Origin: Exiguobacterium sp. s146
Lineage (GTDB): Bacteria > Bacillota > Bacilli > Exiguobacteriales > Exiguobacteriaceae
Length of the DNA stretch: 64,000 bases
Assembly: GCF_018618415.1 (NCBI RefSeq)
Contig: NZ_JACSMA010000006.1
Span: 1-64,000, forward strand
Direction: 5' to 3'
The translations under genes and the position numbers were made by a program. This document shows positions 52,233 to 59,854 of this stretch, piece by piece. Position 1 is the first letter of the stretch. The number at the start of each line of letters is the position of its first letter. Under the pieces are notes generated by a model, which saw only the letters and a list, made by a program, of their open reading frames with translations, had not been told where the DNA came from and made no database searches.

Positions 52233-52684
52233 ATCAACCCATTCGCCGTTGCCAATTCAGAGCGGACCGGTTGAGCTGCATCTGCGCTATGGACAGTTTC
52301 ATTGAAGCGTTTATACAGAAGCGATAGCAGGACGGCAATCCCAATGATGAGAACCCACGTCCACCAAGGGGCCACCAGTTTATAGCATGTCACGCTACCG
52401 AGGATGAAGGCGTACCACCCGCTTAACACCCAGTAGACGCTTCGCGTCGCGACTTGCGCTTTTGGTTCCGTAGACAGGTCGGCGAGCGCCTTGCCTTCTT
52501 TTATTACATATACAATCGAACCGATTGCGAATATAGTCATCAAACCTGCCCATGCCCACCATAGTTGATCGGCGAGTAACGTGACAAACAATAGTCCAGG
52601 GACAGGAGTGAATAGCATGTCTCGTCGCCGCTTCTTTTGCTCACGGTATCGGTTCATTTCGTCAATCCGTTGTTGTTTCGTCAT
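52229..52684 (-). CDS. small four-TM membrane protein (EHV family), divergent member
   Basis: 151 residues. N-terminal helix MTKQQRIDEMNRYREQKKRR, TM near 26-38, 42-58, 85-103 and 107-121, loop ALADLSTEPKAQVATRSVYW, tail HSADAAQPVRSELATANGLI. The DPEHVT motif is lost, although a similarly placed A-QPVRSEL remains. Fourth gene of the operon. Confidence 0.75.
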   Translation of the reverse strand: MTKQQRIDEMNRYREQKKRRRDMLFTPVPGLLFVTLLADQLWWAWAGLMTIFAIGSIVYVIKEGKALADLSTEPKAQVATRSVYWVLSGWYAFILGSVTCYKLVAPWWTWVLIIGIAVLLSLLYKRFNETVHSADAAQPVRSELATANGLI

Positions 52685-52701
52685 ACGATTCCATTCCTTT
52701 T

Positions 52702-53184
52702 CTAATCATTGATTCCGTCAAGTCGACGCTTCAGCTTCTCACGATTGGCTTTAGCCAGCATGTTTGACGTGACGTGTTCCGGGTCGAGTTTGAGCAGTTT
52801 TCGATCCATCCACAACGGCAACAACACAGACGGTGGTGCCCCGATGACCATCGCCCACATCAACACGTCCGGATGAATCTGCCCCGTCAAAAACAGGGTG
52901 ATGAGACTGAACAACGTGAGGAAGGTAGCTACCAAGATAAAGAATTGTCCTTTCACGAGACGCCGATATGTCCAGTCGTCATTGAACCGAAGATACAGGA
53001 CGGTCTGTTTCCATTCGAAAAACAGTGTCGGCACAAGACTGGCCACCGCAATCATGCCAGAATACGTCGTGTGCATCATGAAATAAAGCGCGCTCACAAA
53101 GATGACGACACTGCTTCCAATCATGAAACGACGATACGTCGTGTAGATTTGTAACAATGCCTCAGTCCGGGTTTCTCGATCCAT
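52702..53184 (-). CDS. small four-TM membrane protein (EHV family), typical member
   Basis: 160 residues. Loop VLYLRFNDDWTYRRLVKGQF and tail DRKLLKLDPEHVTSNMLAKA are canonical. TM near 20-37, 42-55, 88-107 and 112-130. GGAGGG before the ATG. Third gene of the operon. Confidence 0.82.
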   Translation of the reverse strand: MDRETRTEALLQIYTTYRRFMIGSSVVIFVSALYFMMHTTYSGMIAVASLVPTLFFEWKQTVLYLRFNDDWTYRRLVKGQFFILVATFLTLFSLITLFLTGQIHPDVLMWAMVIGAPPSVLLPLWMDRKLLKLDPEHVTSNMLAKANREKLKRRLDGIND

Positions 53185-53195
53185 CTCATCCCTCC

Positions 53196-53657
53196 TCAGT
53201 CTCTAACGTTGTCGAGCCGTATCTCACGAAGCATCGGATGCTCCGGATCGATGTTCATCAACCGCTCGTCTTGCTTTCGGATCAAACGATACCCGACATA
53301 GATGACACCGACCGCTACACCTAATATCCACGCGTATGTCCACCCTAGCTTAAGCGTCAGGGCAAACGACAAAAGGAAAAGGACGAACAGCGCAAAGACG
53401 AATCCGTTCCGACGGACGATCATCGTTTTGGCTTCCTCTTGCTCGGTCAACTCGGTCTCGACTCGATTCGCCTTGAAGAAGATTCCGCCTAATAGCAACA
53501 GACAGACGAGCGCTCCGGCCACGTACCAACCGTTCCATGAATCCGACTCGATCAATCCGACGAGACAAAACACCATTGGAAACGTGAGCAGACTTTGGAA
53601 AACGGCCGTCTTCACATTCGCTTTATAAATCAGATTGATGCGTTCTTGTTTGGTCAT
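53196..53657 (-). CDS. small four-TM membrane protein (EHV family)
   Basis: 153 residues. N-terminal MTKQERINLIYKANVKTAVF, loop RVETELTEQEEAKTMIVRRN, TM near 20-35, 43-58, 88-103 and 107-122, tail DERLMNIDPEHPMLREIRLD (DPEHP variant as in the solitary copy at 40.2 kb). AAGGGGGG before ATG. Second gene of the operon. Confidence 0.8.
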   Translation of the reverse strand: MTKQERINLIYKANVKTAVFQSLLTFPMVFCLVGLIESDSWNGWYVAGALVCLLLLGGIFFKANRVETELTEQEEAKTMIVRRNGFVFALFVLFLLSFALTLKLGWTYAWILGVAVGVIYVGYRLIRKQDERLMNIDPEHPMLREIRLDNVRD

Positions 53658-53668
53658 CAAATCCCCCC

Positions 53669-54124
53669 TTAAAAACTTTCCTGCTTGACGTCTCGACGCG
53701 TCGGTTGCTGGGGATCAATCAGCTTTACTTTCTCGTCAAGTAACCGCTCGACAATCACTAGCGCTAACGCTGTGAAGGAGAAGATGAAGAATGGGACCCA
53801 ACTGATTGTTTCGAGCTTCATGAGCAACGGGAAAAACAAACAGATAAAGACGACCATCATGTAGTCGAACACATATTGGATATGGATGACCTGCTTCGCT
53901 CGAATGTGGTCTGTGAAACTGCTCATGAATCGACTTTCTCGTCCAATCATCACGCCGTATATCAGCAACGATGCAATCATCAAACTGCCATACAAGATTG
54001 ATCGTGTCTCGGTTTGTAAAAAGAAAAAGAGTAATACTCCTATTGGAATCGCAAAGCCAAGTCGTACGAGAAGCCATTTTCGGTTTGCGGTAACCATTTG
54101 CTTCGAACGCTGATGTTTATTCAT
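53669..54124 (-). CDS. small four-TM membrane protein (EHV family)
   Basis: 151 residues, first gene of a five-gene operon. N-terminal MNKHQRSKQMVTANRKWLLV, loop FMSSFTDHIRAKQVIHIQYV, TM near 18-36, 42-57, 84-103 and 108-124, tail DEKVKLIDPQQPTRRDVKQE (DPQQPT variant). The ATG at 54124 is preferred because GAGGTG lies 6 nt upstream; an in-frame GTG at 54133 is inside that RBS. Confidence 0.78.
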   Translation of the reverse strand: MNKHQRSKQMVTANRKWLLVRLGFAIPIGVLLFFFLQTETRSILYGSLMIASLLIYGVMIGRESRFMSSFTDHIRAKQVIHIQYVFDYMMVVFICLFFPLLMKLETISWVPFFIFSFTALALVIVERLLDEKVKLIDPQQPTRRDVKQESF

Positions 54125-54207
54125 CTTGTTCACCTCTTATCTCACTATACGATTTTCACAGAATAAAGTTCCGTTTTTTTACAATTGTTTTGTAACTGCC
54201 TACTCGC

Positions 54208-54236
54208 TTGACGGGAAAGTCACTACGCCTTATAGT
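54208..54236 (+). promoter_or_regulatory. promoter of the MFS-MarR operon
   Basis: TTGACG, 17-nt spacer, TATAGT: near-consensus sigma-A promoter, with a palindromic operator right after the -10. Confidence 0.7.
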
Positions 54237-54237
54237 T

Positions 54238-54252
54238 TAGTTAACTTAACTA
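54238..54252. promoter_or_regulatory. candidate MarR operator
   Basis: TAGTTAA-C-TTAACTA, perfect 7-bp arms about one base centre, placed at the transcription start of the MFS-MarR operon. Size and AT-rich arms are typical of MarR sites. Confidence 0.65.
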
Positions 54253-54284
54253 TATTAAAAGACAGAAAGACTGAGGTTTTCTTT

Positions 54285-55490
54285 ATGAATTTGCTACAAA
54301 ATCTACGCTTCGTATTCACGTGGTTATCCGGGATGACGCTCACGCTCGGCTTCTCGATTTTCTTCTTGAGCGTATCGTGGCTTACGATTGACGTGTTACA
54401 ACAGCCGGCTTTGCTCGGGATTATCATGACCGCCGTCTCGTTGCCGCGTGTCGTGATGATGGTGTTCGGCGGCGTGTTCGCCGACCGATTCCAAAAGAGT
54501 CGCCTCTTGTTTTTGACGAACCTCGGGCAAGGTCTTCTCATGGTCGCAGTCGTGGCACTACATCTTGCGGACGCGTATTCGGTGTCCGCCTTGATCATGA
54601 TTTCCATCGTGTTCGGACTCCTCGACGGCATGTCCTATCCGGCGTTGTCTTCCTTGATCCCTTCGCTCGTCAAACAAGAAGAGTTGCAGCGTGCCAACTC
54701 ACTTTTCCAAGGAACGCTCGAGCTCATGTTCGTGTTCGGTCCGTTCCTCGCCGGGGCCTTACTGACATGGGGTGGCTTCGGGCTCAGCTTCGGGACGGCA
54801 GCCGTCTTGATTTTCATCGCGGCTATCTTGATTATGCCGCGCTTGATTCGCGACTCGATTCCCCTAGCCCGTGCCATGTCGCTCGGTCACGTCATCGTTG
54901 ATTTGAATGAAGGCATCCGTTACGTCTCGAGCACACCGATTTTACGGAGCGGGACGTTATCCATCGCCATCGTCAACCTGTTCGTCATGGGACCGCTCAT
55001 CATGAGCATCCCGATCCTCGTCGGTGCTCAAGACGGGACGGCGTTTGACTTAAGTTTGATTGAAGGGGGCCTCGCCGTCGGGACGTTCGTGGCGAGTTTT
55101 CTCGTCCTGTTGTTCCGCTCGGTCCATCGTGGACGCTTCGTCTTCCGCGTCCTGTTTTTGACGATTGGGGCATTCTTCCTCTATACGCAGGCCCAGTCCA
55201 TCACGCTCCTCGCCTTGGCTGCGGCCGCGAGCGGATTTATGTTGATGCTCGTCTATTTGCCGACGGTCACGCTCATGCAAGAACATAGCGACCACGACAA
55301 GATTGGACGTGTCATGAGCATCATGGCGCTCGCCGCATCCGGGTTAGAGCCGATTGCGTTTGCGGTCCTGTCGATTTTGGTAGCCTTGGCCGTACCGATT
55401 CAAACGTTACTCATCTCGTTTGGTATAATCGGATTAGTATTCAGTATCGTGTTATACGTGCGGAGCCAGACGTTCCGTGACACGCGATGA
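54285..55490 (+). CDS. MFS transporter
   Basis: 401 residues, about 12 TM. FADRFQKSRLLFLTNLGQGL is the conserved MFS loop 2-3 motif (GxxxDRxxRR-like), and LLDGMSYPALSSLIPSLVKQ EELQRANSLFQ is typical of the MFS_3/enterobactin-exporter-like branch. Probably a drug or siderophore-type exporter. ATG at 54285 follows GAGG; the longer upstream frame runs through promoter and operator. Stop overlaps the possible first start of the MarR gene, so both are co-regulated. Confidence 0.9.
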   Translation: MNLLQNLRFVFTWLSGMTLTLGFSIFFLSVSWLTIDVLQQPALLGIIMTAVSLPRVVMMVFGGVFADRFQKSRLLFLTNLGQGLLMVAVVALHLADAYSVSALIMISIVFGLLDGMSYPALSSLIPSLVKQEELQRANSLFQGTLELMFVFGPFLAGALLTWGGFGLSFGTAAVLIFIAAILIMPRLIRDSIPLARAMSLGHVIVDLNEGIRYVSSTPILRSGTLSIAIVNLFVMGPLIMSIPILVGAQDGTAFDLSLIEGGLAVGTFVASFLVLLFRSVHRGRFVFRVLFLTIGAFFLYTQAQSITLLALAAAASGFMLMLVYLPTVTLMQEHSDHDKIGRVMSIMALAASGLEPIAFAVLSILVALAVPIQTLLISFGIIGLVFSIVLYVRSQTFRDTR

Positions 55491-55504
55491 AAGGAGAACG
55501 ACGA

Positions 55505-55936
55505 TTGAACGACACACGCAAACAGCAAGTCATCGAGATGTACCGTCAAATTGACGAGCTCGACTTGTTGTTCACTAAATATTTTACCGAGTTGAATGAA
55601 TTCGAACTCAGTTACCAGCAAGAACAGATGTTACTCCTGTTCAAACGACAAGACACTTGGACGACGACGGAGATTGCCACAAAGATGAATATCTCGAAGA
55701 GTGCGGTCAGCCAAGTGCTCAAAGTGCTCGAGCAACGCGGCTTCGTCCAAAAAGAGAAGAATCCAGACAACTTGCGCGAGAGCTTCATCCGGCTCGGACC
55801 GATCGGTATGGAGTATTCGAAACAAATCGATGCAATCGAAGAGCGGCTCGCCGAAGAGATGTTCTCCGTGCTTGAAGATGTTGAGATGACGATGATCAAT
55901 CGCTCACTCGCGCTGATGATCCAAAAGTTCAAATGA
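55505..55936 (+). CDS. MarR-family transcriptional regulator
   Basis: 143 residues. Winged HTH DTWTTTEIATKMNISKSAVS, QVLKVLEQRGFVQKEKNPDN LRESFIRL. Second gene of the MFS operon; it likely represses the operon through the TAGTTAA palindrome. The start is uncertain: TTG at 55505 has AAAGGAG at 8 nt, while ATG at 55487 overlaps the MFS stop (ATGA) but lacks an RBS. Confidence 0.88.
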   Translation: MNDTRKQQVIEMYRQIDELDLLFTKYFTELNEFELSYQQEQMLLLFKRQDTWTTTEIATKMNISKSAVSQVLKVLEQRGFVQKEKNPDNLRESFIRLGPIGMEYSKQIDAIEERLAEEMFSVLEDVEMTMINRSLALMIQKFK

Positions 55937-55979
55937 AAAATGCGCATCGTCCCTGACTCGGGAAGATACGCATTTTTTG
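55937..55979. terminator. bidirectional terminator between marR-type gene and amine oxidase
   Basis: AAAATGCG...CGCATTTT outer stem with inner ATC.TCCC / GGGA.GAT pairs, T run on both sides. Confidence 0.75.
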
Positions 55980-55980
55980 G

Positions 55981-57021
55981 TTAGAGTTGCTCGACGACAC
56001 GTTCCGCTGAACGGAGCACGCCTTCGAGATGACCGCCGAACAAGGGGTCCGTCTCCGTCCCAGCGAGTGAGAGCCTTCCTCCCCATACTGAATCGAGCGT
56101 GATTGGCTGATAGACGGGAAATTCAGTCAACGGTTCCCTGTCTTGAACCGTGGCCGTCTGCCGGTCACTCGACCAATCGACGTAGTAGATGTCACGCGGA
56201 TGGCGCGCCTCTTCCCCATATAGACGGACGAGCTGGTCGATGACGAGACGATTCAATTCGTCCCAGTCGAGTACCGAGCGTTCAGCAGCAGACAACCGGA
56301 AAAAACCGAATAACGCGGCAAGTCCGTCCGGCTGCGAGGCATCATGAATCTCTTGCAACAGACCGGCCCAACTCATGCCTTGACCGGATAAACCGTTGTC
56401 TCGCCAAAACGGGCGGTCGTAGACGGCGAGTACTTTTGCCTGCCCGGCCATCCAGGTCGGCGTGTTTGCCAGCTTCGCCTTCGTCGTCTCAGACAGTTCC
56501 GGTTGAAACGAGATGTGTGAGACGAGTCGCGGTGGAATGGCTAGGATGACGTGACTGAACGCATGGGACCCTCCCGTTTCGAGTTCGATGGATATCCCGT
56601 CCTCAATCTGTTGAATCGAGGTGACCGCAGACTCGAGTTGAATCGTCCCGGCAGGCAATGTCGCCGCGAGCGCCGTCGACAAACTGGCCATGCCACCGAC
56701 GAGTCGCATCGATGGGATTGTATGGCCTGGCGGGAGCGTATGGCGTTCGATGACACCGAACTGCCGCTCGAGCATCAAGTCTCCGGCCGTATATTGTGAG
56801 AACGCTTGAAGACCAAGTTGGTCGATCAGTTGCGTAATCGTCGTCTCCGTCTCTGGCCAATACCAGGTCGGACCGAGGTCGAAGCCATCATGACTCAACA
56901 CCCGTCCGCCGATGCGGTCGCGTGACTCGAACACGGTGACGTTATAGCCTTTCTCGATGAGGAGCGACGCGGCATACAGTCCGCTCACACCGGCTCCGAT
57001 AATCGCAATTGATGGATTCAT
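55981..57021 (-). CDS. flavin-containing amine oxidase-like protein
   Basis: 346 residues. FAD motif SIAIIGAGVSGLYAASLLIE then VFESRDRIGGRVLSHDGFDL GPTWYWPE, C-terminal closing block GGRLSLAGTETDPLFGGHLE GVLRSAERV, all typical of monoamine oxidase/protoporphyrinogen oxidase-like flavoproteins. Shorter than eukaryotic MAOs, usual for bacterial members. Substrate unknown. AAGGAG before the ATG at 57021. Its 5' end and upstream region were duplicated (see 58738-58854). Confidence 0.88.
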   Translation of the reverse strand: MNPSIAIIGAGVSGLYAASLLIEKGYNVTVFESRDRIGGRVLSHDGFDLGPTWYWPETETTITQLIDQLGLQAFSQYTAGDLMLERQFGVIERHTLPPGHTIPSMRLVGGMASLSTALAATLPAGTIQLESAVTSIQQIEDGISIELETGGSHAFSHVILAIPPRLVSHISFQPELSETTKAKLANTPTWMAGQAKVLAVYDRPFWRDNGLSGQGMSWAGLLQEIHDASQPDGLAALFGFFRLSAAERSVLDWDELNRLVIDQLVRLYGEEARHPRDIYYVDWSSDRQTATVQDREPLTEFPVYQPITLDSVWGGRLSLAGTETDPLFGGHLEGVLRSAERVVEQL

Positions 57022-57175
57022 GAAAAAGCTCCTTCTTCGCATGTAGTGCTCCTATTATACTGAAAAAGACGAATACACATAATTTGGGCGCACTGCTCAG
57101 GAAAGGGCGTTACGACTTGAAGCGTTTCTTCTATTACGTCTTATTTCCTTACATCTTATTAATGCGAGGATTATA
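56935..57175. repeat. segmental duplication, copy 1
   Basis: The first ~90 nt of the amine oxidase gene, its upstream region and the start of the 94-aa gene are repeated with high similarity at 58768-59010. Confidence 0.85.
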
Positions 57176-57401
57176 TCGATTTATCAAAACGGAAAGTACA
57201 ATGTCTTATGCATTCATGCTGTTCTTTGTCCCCGTCCATGTCCTCATCATCGGATATGGCCTCCAAGCGTCACGATTTCTAGAAACCCTTTTCGTGCTCT
57301 ATCTCTCGGCAGGATTGTTTACCCCGATGTGTTACTTCGAATCGGATGTCGTAAGAAGGCGTACAAAACTTGGATACATCCAACTCGATGAAACCAAATA
57401 G
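57117..57401 (+). CDS. small membrane protein A1 of the duplicated block
   Basis: 94 residues: KRFFYYVLFPYILLMRGLYRF IKTE-type start, two to three TM, and a conserved end CYFESDVVRRRTKLGYIQLD. Its paralogue is at 58950. The TTG start is preferred because AGGAAAGGG lies 9 nt upstream and the same spacing holds for the GTG of the paralogue; an upstream TTG at 57084 has no RBS. Divergent from the amine oxidase. Unknown function. Confidence 0.65.
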   Translation: MKRFFYYVLFPYILLMRGLYRFIKTESTMSYAFMLFFVPVHVLIIGYGLQASRFLETLFVLYLSAGLFTPMCYFESDVVRRRTKLGYIQLDETK

Positions 57402-57528
57402 CAGGTTGAAACGTACTCTATTTGTATAGCGTACGTTTTTTTAGTGCCTCACAATGATCGAATACGTTCGCACCACTTGTTAGCATTTGAAAGACTTCGA
57501 ATTTCATGAGTTACATAGGAGGAAAAGA

Positions 57529-57756
57529 ATGGACTTCTTATTTGTTTCACTGTTCAGTTTATTAGCGATGATTGTACCACTCGCTTTGCTCATCACGGCC
57601 ATCGTGATGGTCCTGAAGTTTATGAAGCGGCACGAGCAACGTGCTCATGTACGACTTGAATTAGAACGTCAAGCCGCCGCCGATCAACGACAACAGTTCG
57701 CTGTCTTGATGGAACGCCTCGACCGAATTGAAGAGAAGGTGGAGGCAATGAAGTGA
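57529..57756 (+). CDS. small membrane-anchored coiled-coil protein B1
   Basis: 75 residues: one N-terminal TM (about 5-32), then a basic/acidic helix RLELERQAAADQRQQFAVLM ERLDRIEEKVEAMK that looks coiled-coil. Paralogue at 59559 with the same ending xFxVLMERLDRIEEK. AGGAGG before ATG. The stop overlaps the next gene start. Confidence 0.7.
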   Translation: MDFLFVSLFSLLAMIVPLALLITAIVMVLKFMKRHEQRAHVRLELERQAAADQRQQFAVLMERLDRIEEKVEAMK

Positions 57757-57971
57757 GTATGACACAATTCCAGCCATGGACGAAACAACTCCTCGTCATA
57801 GCCATCATTGGCGGCTTTCTACTGCTCGCCTCCGTCATCTGTCAACGGATATTCCATACGTCTGAGATTCATCTCTTGATTGAAAAGGCGGACGAACGAC
57901 AGCTCAGTTATGAGTTAATCATCCATAACTCGCTCACCAATGCTTACAGGTTCGATATCATCGATGATTAA
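57753..57971 (+). CDS. small single-TM protein, unknown
   Basis: 72 residues, GTG start with GGAGG 7 nt upstream and 4-nt overlap with B1. TM about 12-28, then a short extracytoplasmic part EIHLLIEKADERQLSYELII HNSLTNAYRF. Unique to the first copy of the duplicated block. Confidence 0.65.
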   Translation: MSMTQFQPWTKQLLVIAIIGGFLLLASVICQRIFHTSEIHLLIEKADERQLSYELIIHNSLTNAYRFDIIDD

Positions 57972-57989
57972 ATCGAAAGGAGTGTTTGA

Positions 57990-58262
57990 ATGGATTGGAC
58001 CACAATCATGTTGATTGCTTCATTGATATTGAACGGGTTCTTCCTCAATATCATTTCGCGACAAGCGAAGGATATGAATGCATTGAAACGAAAACAACTC
58101 CATACCGAACCAATCGTGCAAGATGACGAGTTTTATGCGTCCATCAAAGAAAAAATCGATACGATTGGCGTGATTCCAACCGTGAAATTCTTGCGTGAGA
58201 CATATGGATTGTCGCTGCTTGAAGCGAAACAGTTGGTTGATCGCGTAAATGAAAAGGAGTAG
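57990..58262 (+). CDS. membrane-anchored ribosomal L7/L12 C-terminal-like domain protein
   Basis: 90 residues. N-terminal TM (about 4-23), linker, then IGVIPTVKFLRETYGLSLLE AKQLVDRV at about 60-87. This matches the L7/L12 C-terminal helix-loop pattern (K..VIKxxRExTGLGLKEAKxLV). Such anchored domains occur in Firmicutes with unknown role. AAAGGAG before the ATG. Last gene of the B1 operon. Confidence 0.75.
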   Translation: MDWTTIMLIASLILNGFFLNIISRQAKDMNALKRKQLHTEPIVQDDEFYASIKEKIDTIGVIPTVKFLRETYGLSLLEAKQLVDRVNEKE

Positions 58263-58281
58263 CCCGCGCTACTCCTTTTTG
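58252..58281. terminator. terminator after the L7/L12-like gene
   Basis: AAAGGAGTAGC loop GCTACTCCTTT then TT; similar in sequence to the one at 59812. Confidence 0.8.
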
Positions 58282-58288
58282 ACTGCCT

Positions 58289-58737
58289 TTATTTTGGAAA
58301 GAAACCGACTTTTCCCTGAGCATACACTTTATGTGTCACATGCTCCGGGTCAAGTTCGCCAAGGCTTCGATCGAGCCGAGACGACGCAATGATTCCGATT
58401 CCGGAGAGTCCCGTTGCAAGCACCAACAAACTGATTTGTTCCGGGTTGAGCAGGAGTGTCAGCATCAACACCACGTAGGCTCCAATCAGCCCAATCGCTG
58501 TCCACCCTTCAAGACGCACAAGCCGCTTGTAGGCGGCAGACGAGTTGAAGCGTAGCAATGTGTTCGTCCGGGTCATTATTTTCACGAGACCGACAGATGG
58601 GAATACGAGGAGGAACCAGATGAATTCAGCGAGACGATGTTTGTCAATGATATCAAAATCCCACTGACTCCTGTGATCAGTGCAAATAACGCGATTGCCT
58701 GACGGGGCGAGCGTTTGAAACTTCCAAATAAATGTCA
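58289..58737 (-). pseudogene. frameshifted EHV-family membrane protein gene
   Basis: The 3' two thirds are intact (LAEFIWFLLVFPSVGLVKIM, LLRFNSSAAYKRLVRLEG, tail DRSLGELDPEHVTHKVYAQG). The 5' part is in another frame: GSFKRSPRQAIALFALITGV SGILISL matches residues 12-40 of the paralogue at 59855, so a frameshift occurred near 58635. The true start is missing, replaced by the truncated amine oxidase fragment. Inactive copy. Confidence 0.8.
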
Positions 58738-58854
58738 TCATTCCACCCCACGAGTCGCATCGAAGATGGTGACGTCATAGCCTTTCTCCATGAGGAGCGA
58801 CGCAGCATACAGTCCGCTCACGCAGGCTCCGATAATCGCAATTGATGGATTCAT
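58738..58854 (-). pseudogene. truncated duplicate of the amine oxidase 5' end
   Basis: 38 codons: MNPSIAIIGACVSGLYAASL LMEKGYDVTIFDATRGVE, nearly identical to the start of the gene at 57021 (there GAGVSG), then stop. Left by tandem duplication of the segment. The RBS and upstream sequence are also duplicated. Confidence 0.9.
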
Positions 58855-59010
58855 GAAAAAGCCCCTTCTTTCTATATGGTGTTCCTATTATACTGGAGAA
58901 GACGAATATACATAATTTGGTTACGCCGCTTAGGAAAGGACTTTACGATGTGAACCGATTCTTCTATTATCTTTATTTCCCATTCATTTCGTTGATGTGT
59001 CTATTGTATC
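58768..59010. repeat. segmental duplication, copy 2
   Basis: Counterpart of 56935-57175. It contains the amine oxidase start fragment, CTATTATACTG promoter-like element and the start of the 93-aa gene. Confidence 0.85.
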
Positions 59011-59231
59011 GGTTCATCAAAACAGAAGTGATGATGACAGTTGCATTGATTGTCATAGCTTTCCCATTGATGTTTTTAGTATTGGATGATTTCTTTCCAC
59101 TGCCACTCTATTTGAAGACATTTGCTTCGGTTTATATCTCAACGGCCATGTACACACCGTTTCATTATTTTGATTCGGAAGTCAGACGGCGACGCACCAA
59201 ACCAGGATATGTTCCGCTCAATGAACGGTAA
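58950..59231 (+). CDS. small membrane protein A2 of the duplicated block
   Basis: 93 residues, GTG start with GGAAAGGA 9 nt upstream. NRFFYYLYFPFISLMCLLYR FIKTE and end HYFDSEVRRRRTKPGYVPLN match A1 at 57117. Two or three TM. The pair has diverged clearly at protein level in the middle part, so the duplication is not very recent. Confidence 0.65.
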   Translation: MNRFFYYLYFPFISLMCLLYRFIKTEVMMTVALIVIAFPLMFLVLDDFFPLPLYLKTFASVYISTAMYTPFHYFDSEVRRRRTKPGYVPLNER

Positions 59232-59254
59232 CGTCTAAGAAAGGATTTACCAAC

Positions 59255-59509
59255 ATGTCCAATACAGTTAAGACGTTACTTTATCCATTTATTCAAGGTA
59301 TTCGTCTTTTTTCCCGATTACGAAAAGGAAAGGCTTTAATGTATCTCCTTGCCTATATCGTTGTGTTCACATTTGAAGTCCTTTTATTTTTTAGGATGAT
59401 TTATCTACCTGAATCACTTCGATTTTTGATCATCATGTACATCATGGCAGGTATGATTTTTACAGAATTTCATTTTGAAGACTATGCAGTCAAAAATGGA
59501 ACATCTTGA
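59255..59509 (+). CDS. small membrane protein, remote A-type
   Basis: 84 residues. Two TM (about 27-46 and 50-70); LYPFIQGIRLFSRLRKGKAL and ending FTEFHFEDYAVKNGTS loosely parallel the A1/A2 layout. AAAGGA 9 nt before ATG. Downstream of A2 in the same transcript. Confidence 0.6.
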   Translation: MSNTVKTLLYPFIQGIRLFSRLRKGKALMYLLAYIVVFTFEVLLFFRMIYLPESLRFLIIMYIMAGMIFTEFHFEDYAVKNGTS

Positions 59510-59516
59510 ACAAAAC

Positions 59517-59546
59517 GATACGTGACAAAAAGATACGTGACAAAAA
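59517..59546. repeat. 15-nt perfect tandem duplication
   Basis: GATACGTGACAAAAA twice in direct tandem, between the 84-aa gene and B2, just before the B2 RBS. Confidence 0.9.
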
Positions 59547-59558
59547 GGAGTAACGACA

Positions 59559-59786
59559 ATGGAACTCGCAATCCTCTCATTTCTAAGTTTGTTCATGTCA
59601 TTCTTACCGATTTTATTAATTCTCATATTTGTCATAGCGATTATTCGATATACACAGCGGCAAGAAAAACGTGCGATTGAACGCCTTGAAGCCGAGCGCC
59701 AAGCGGCCTTACTTCAAGAAGCACAATTCAATGTGCTGATGGAACGCCTCGACCGAATCGAAGAAAAACTAGAAATACATAATTGA
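59559..59786 (+). CDS. small membrane-anchored coiled-coil protein B2
   Basis: 75 residues, the same length as its paralogue B1: one TM (about 8-30), charged helix RQEKRAIERLEAERQAALLQ and ending FNVLMERLDRIEEKLEIHN. AAAAGGAG before ATG. Unknown function. Confidence 0.7.
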   Translation: MELAILSFLSLFMSFLPILLILIFVIAIIRYTQRQEKRAIERLEAERQAALLQEAQFNVLMERLDRIEEKLEIHN

Positions 59787-59811
59787 TATCAGCTTCATTG
59801 CCGAGATAGAC

Positions 59812-59842
59812 AAAAGGGAGTAGCACGTGCTACTCCCTTTTG
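59812..59842. terminator. terminator between B2 and the facing EHV gene
   Basis: AAAAGGGAGTAGCA / TGCTACTCCCTTTT, perfect palindrome; bidirectional. Confidence 0.85.
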
Positions 59843-59854
59843 ACTACCTTTATT

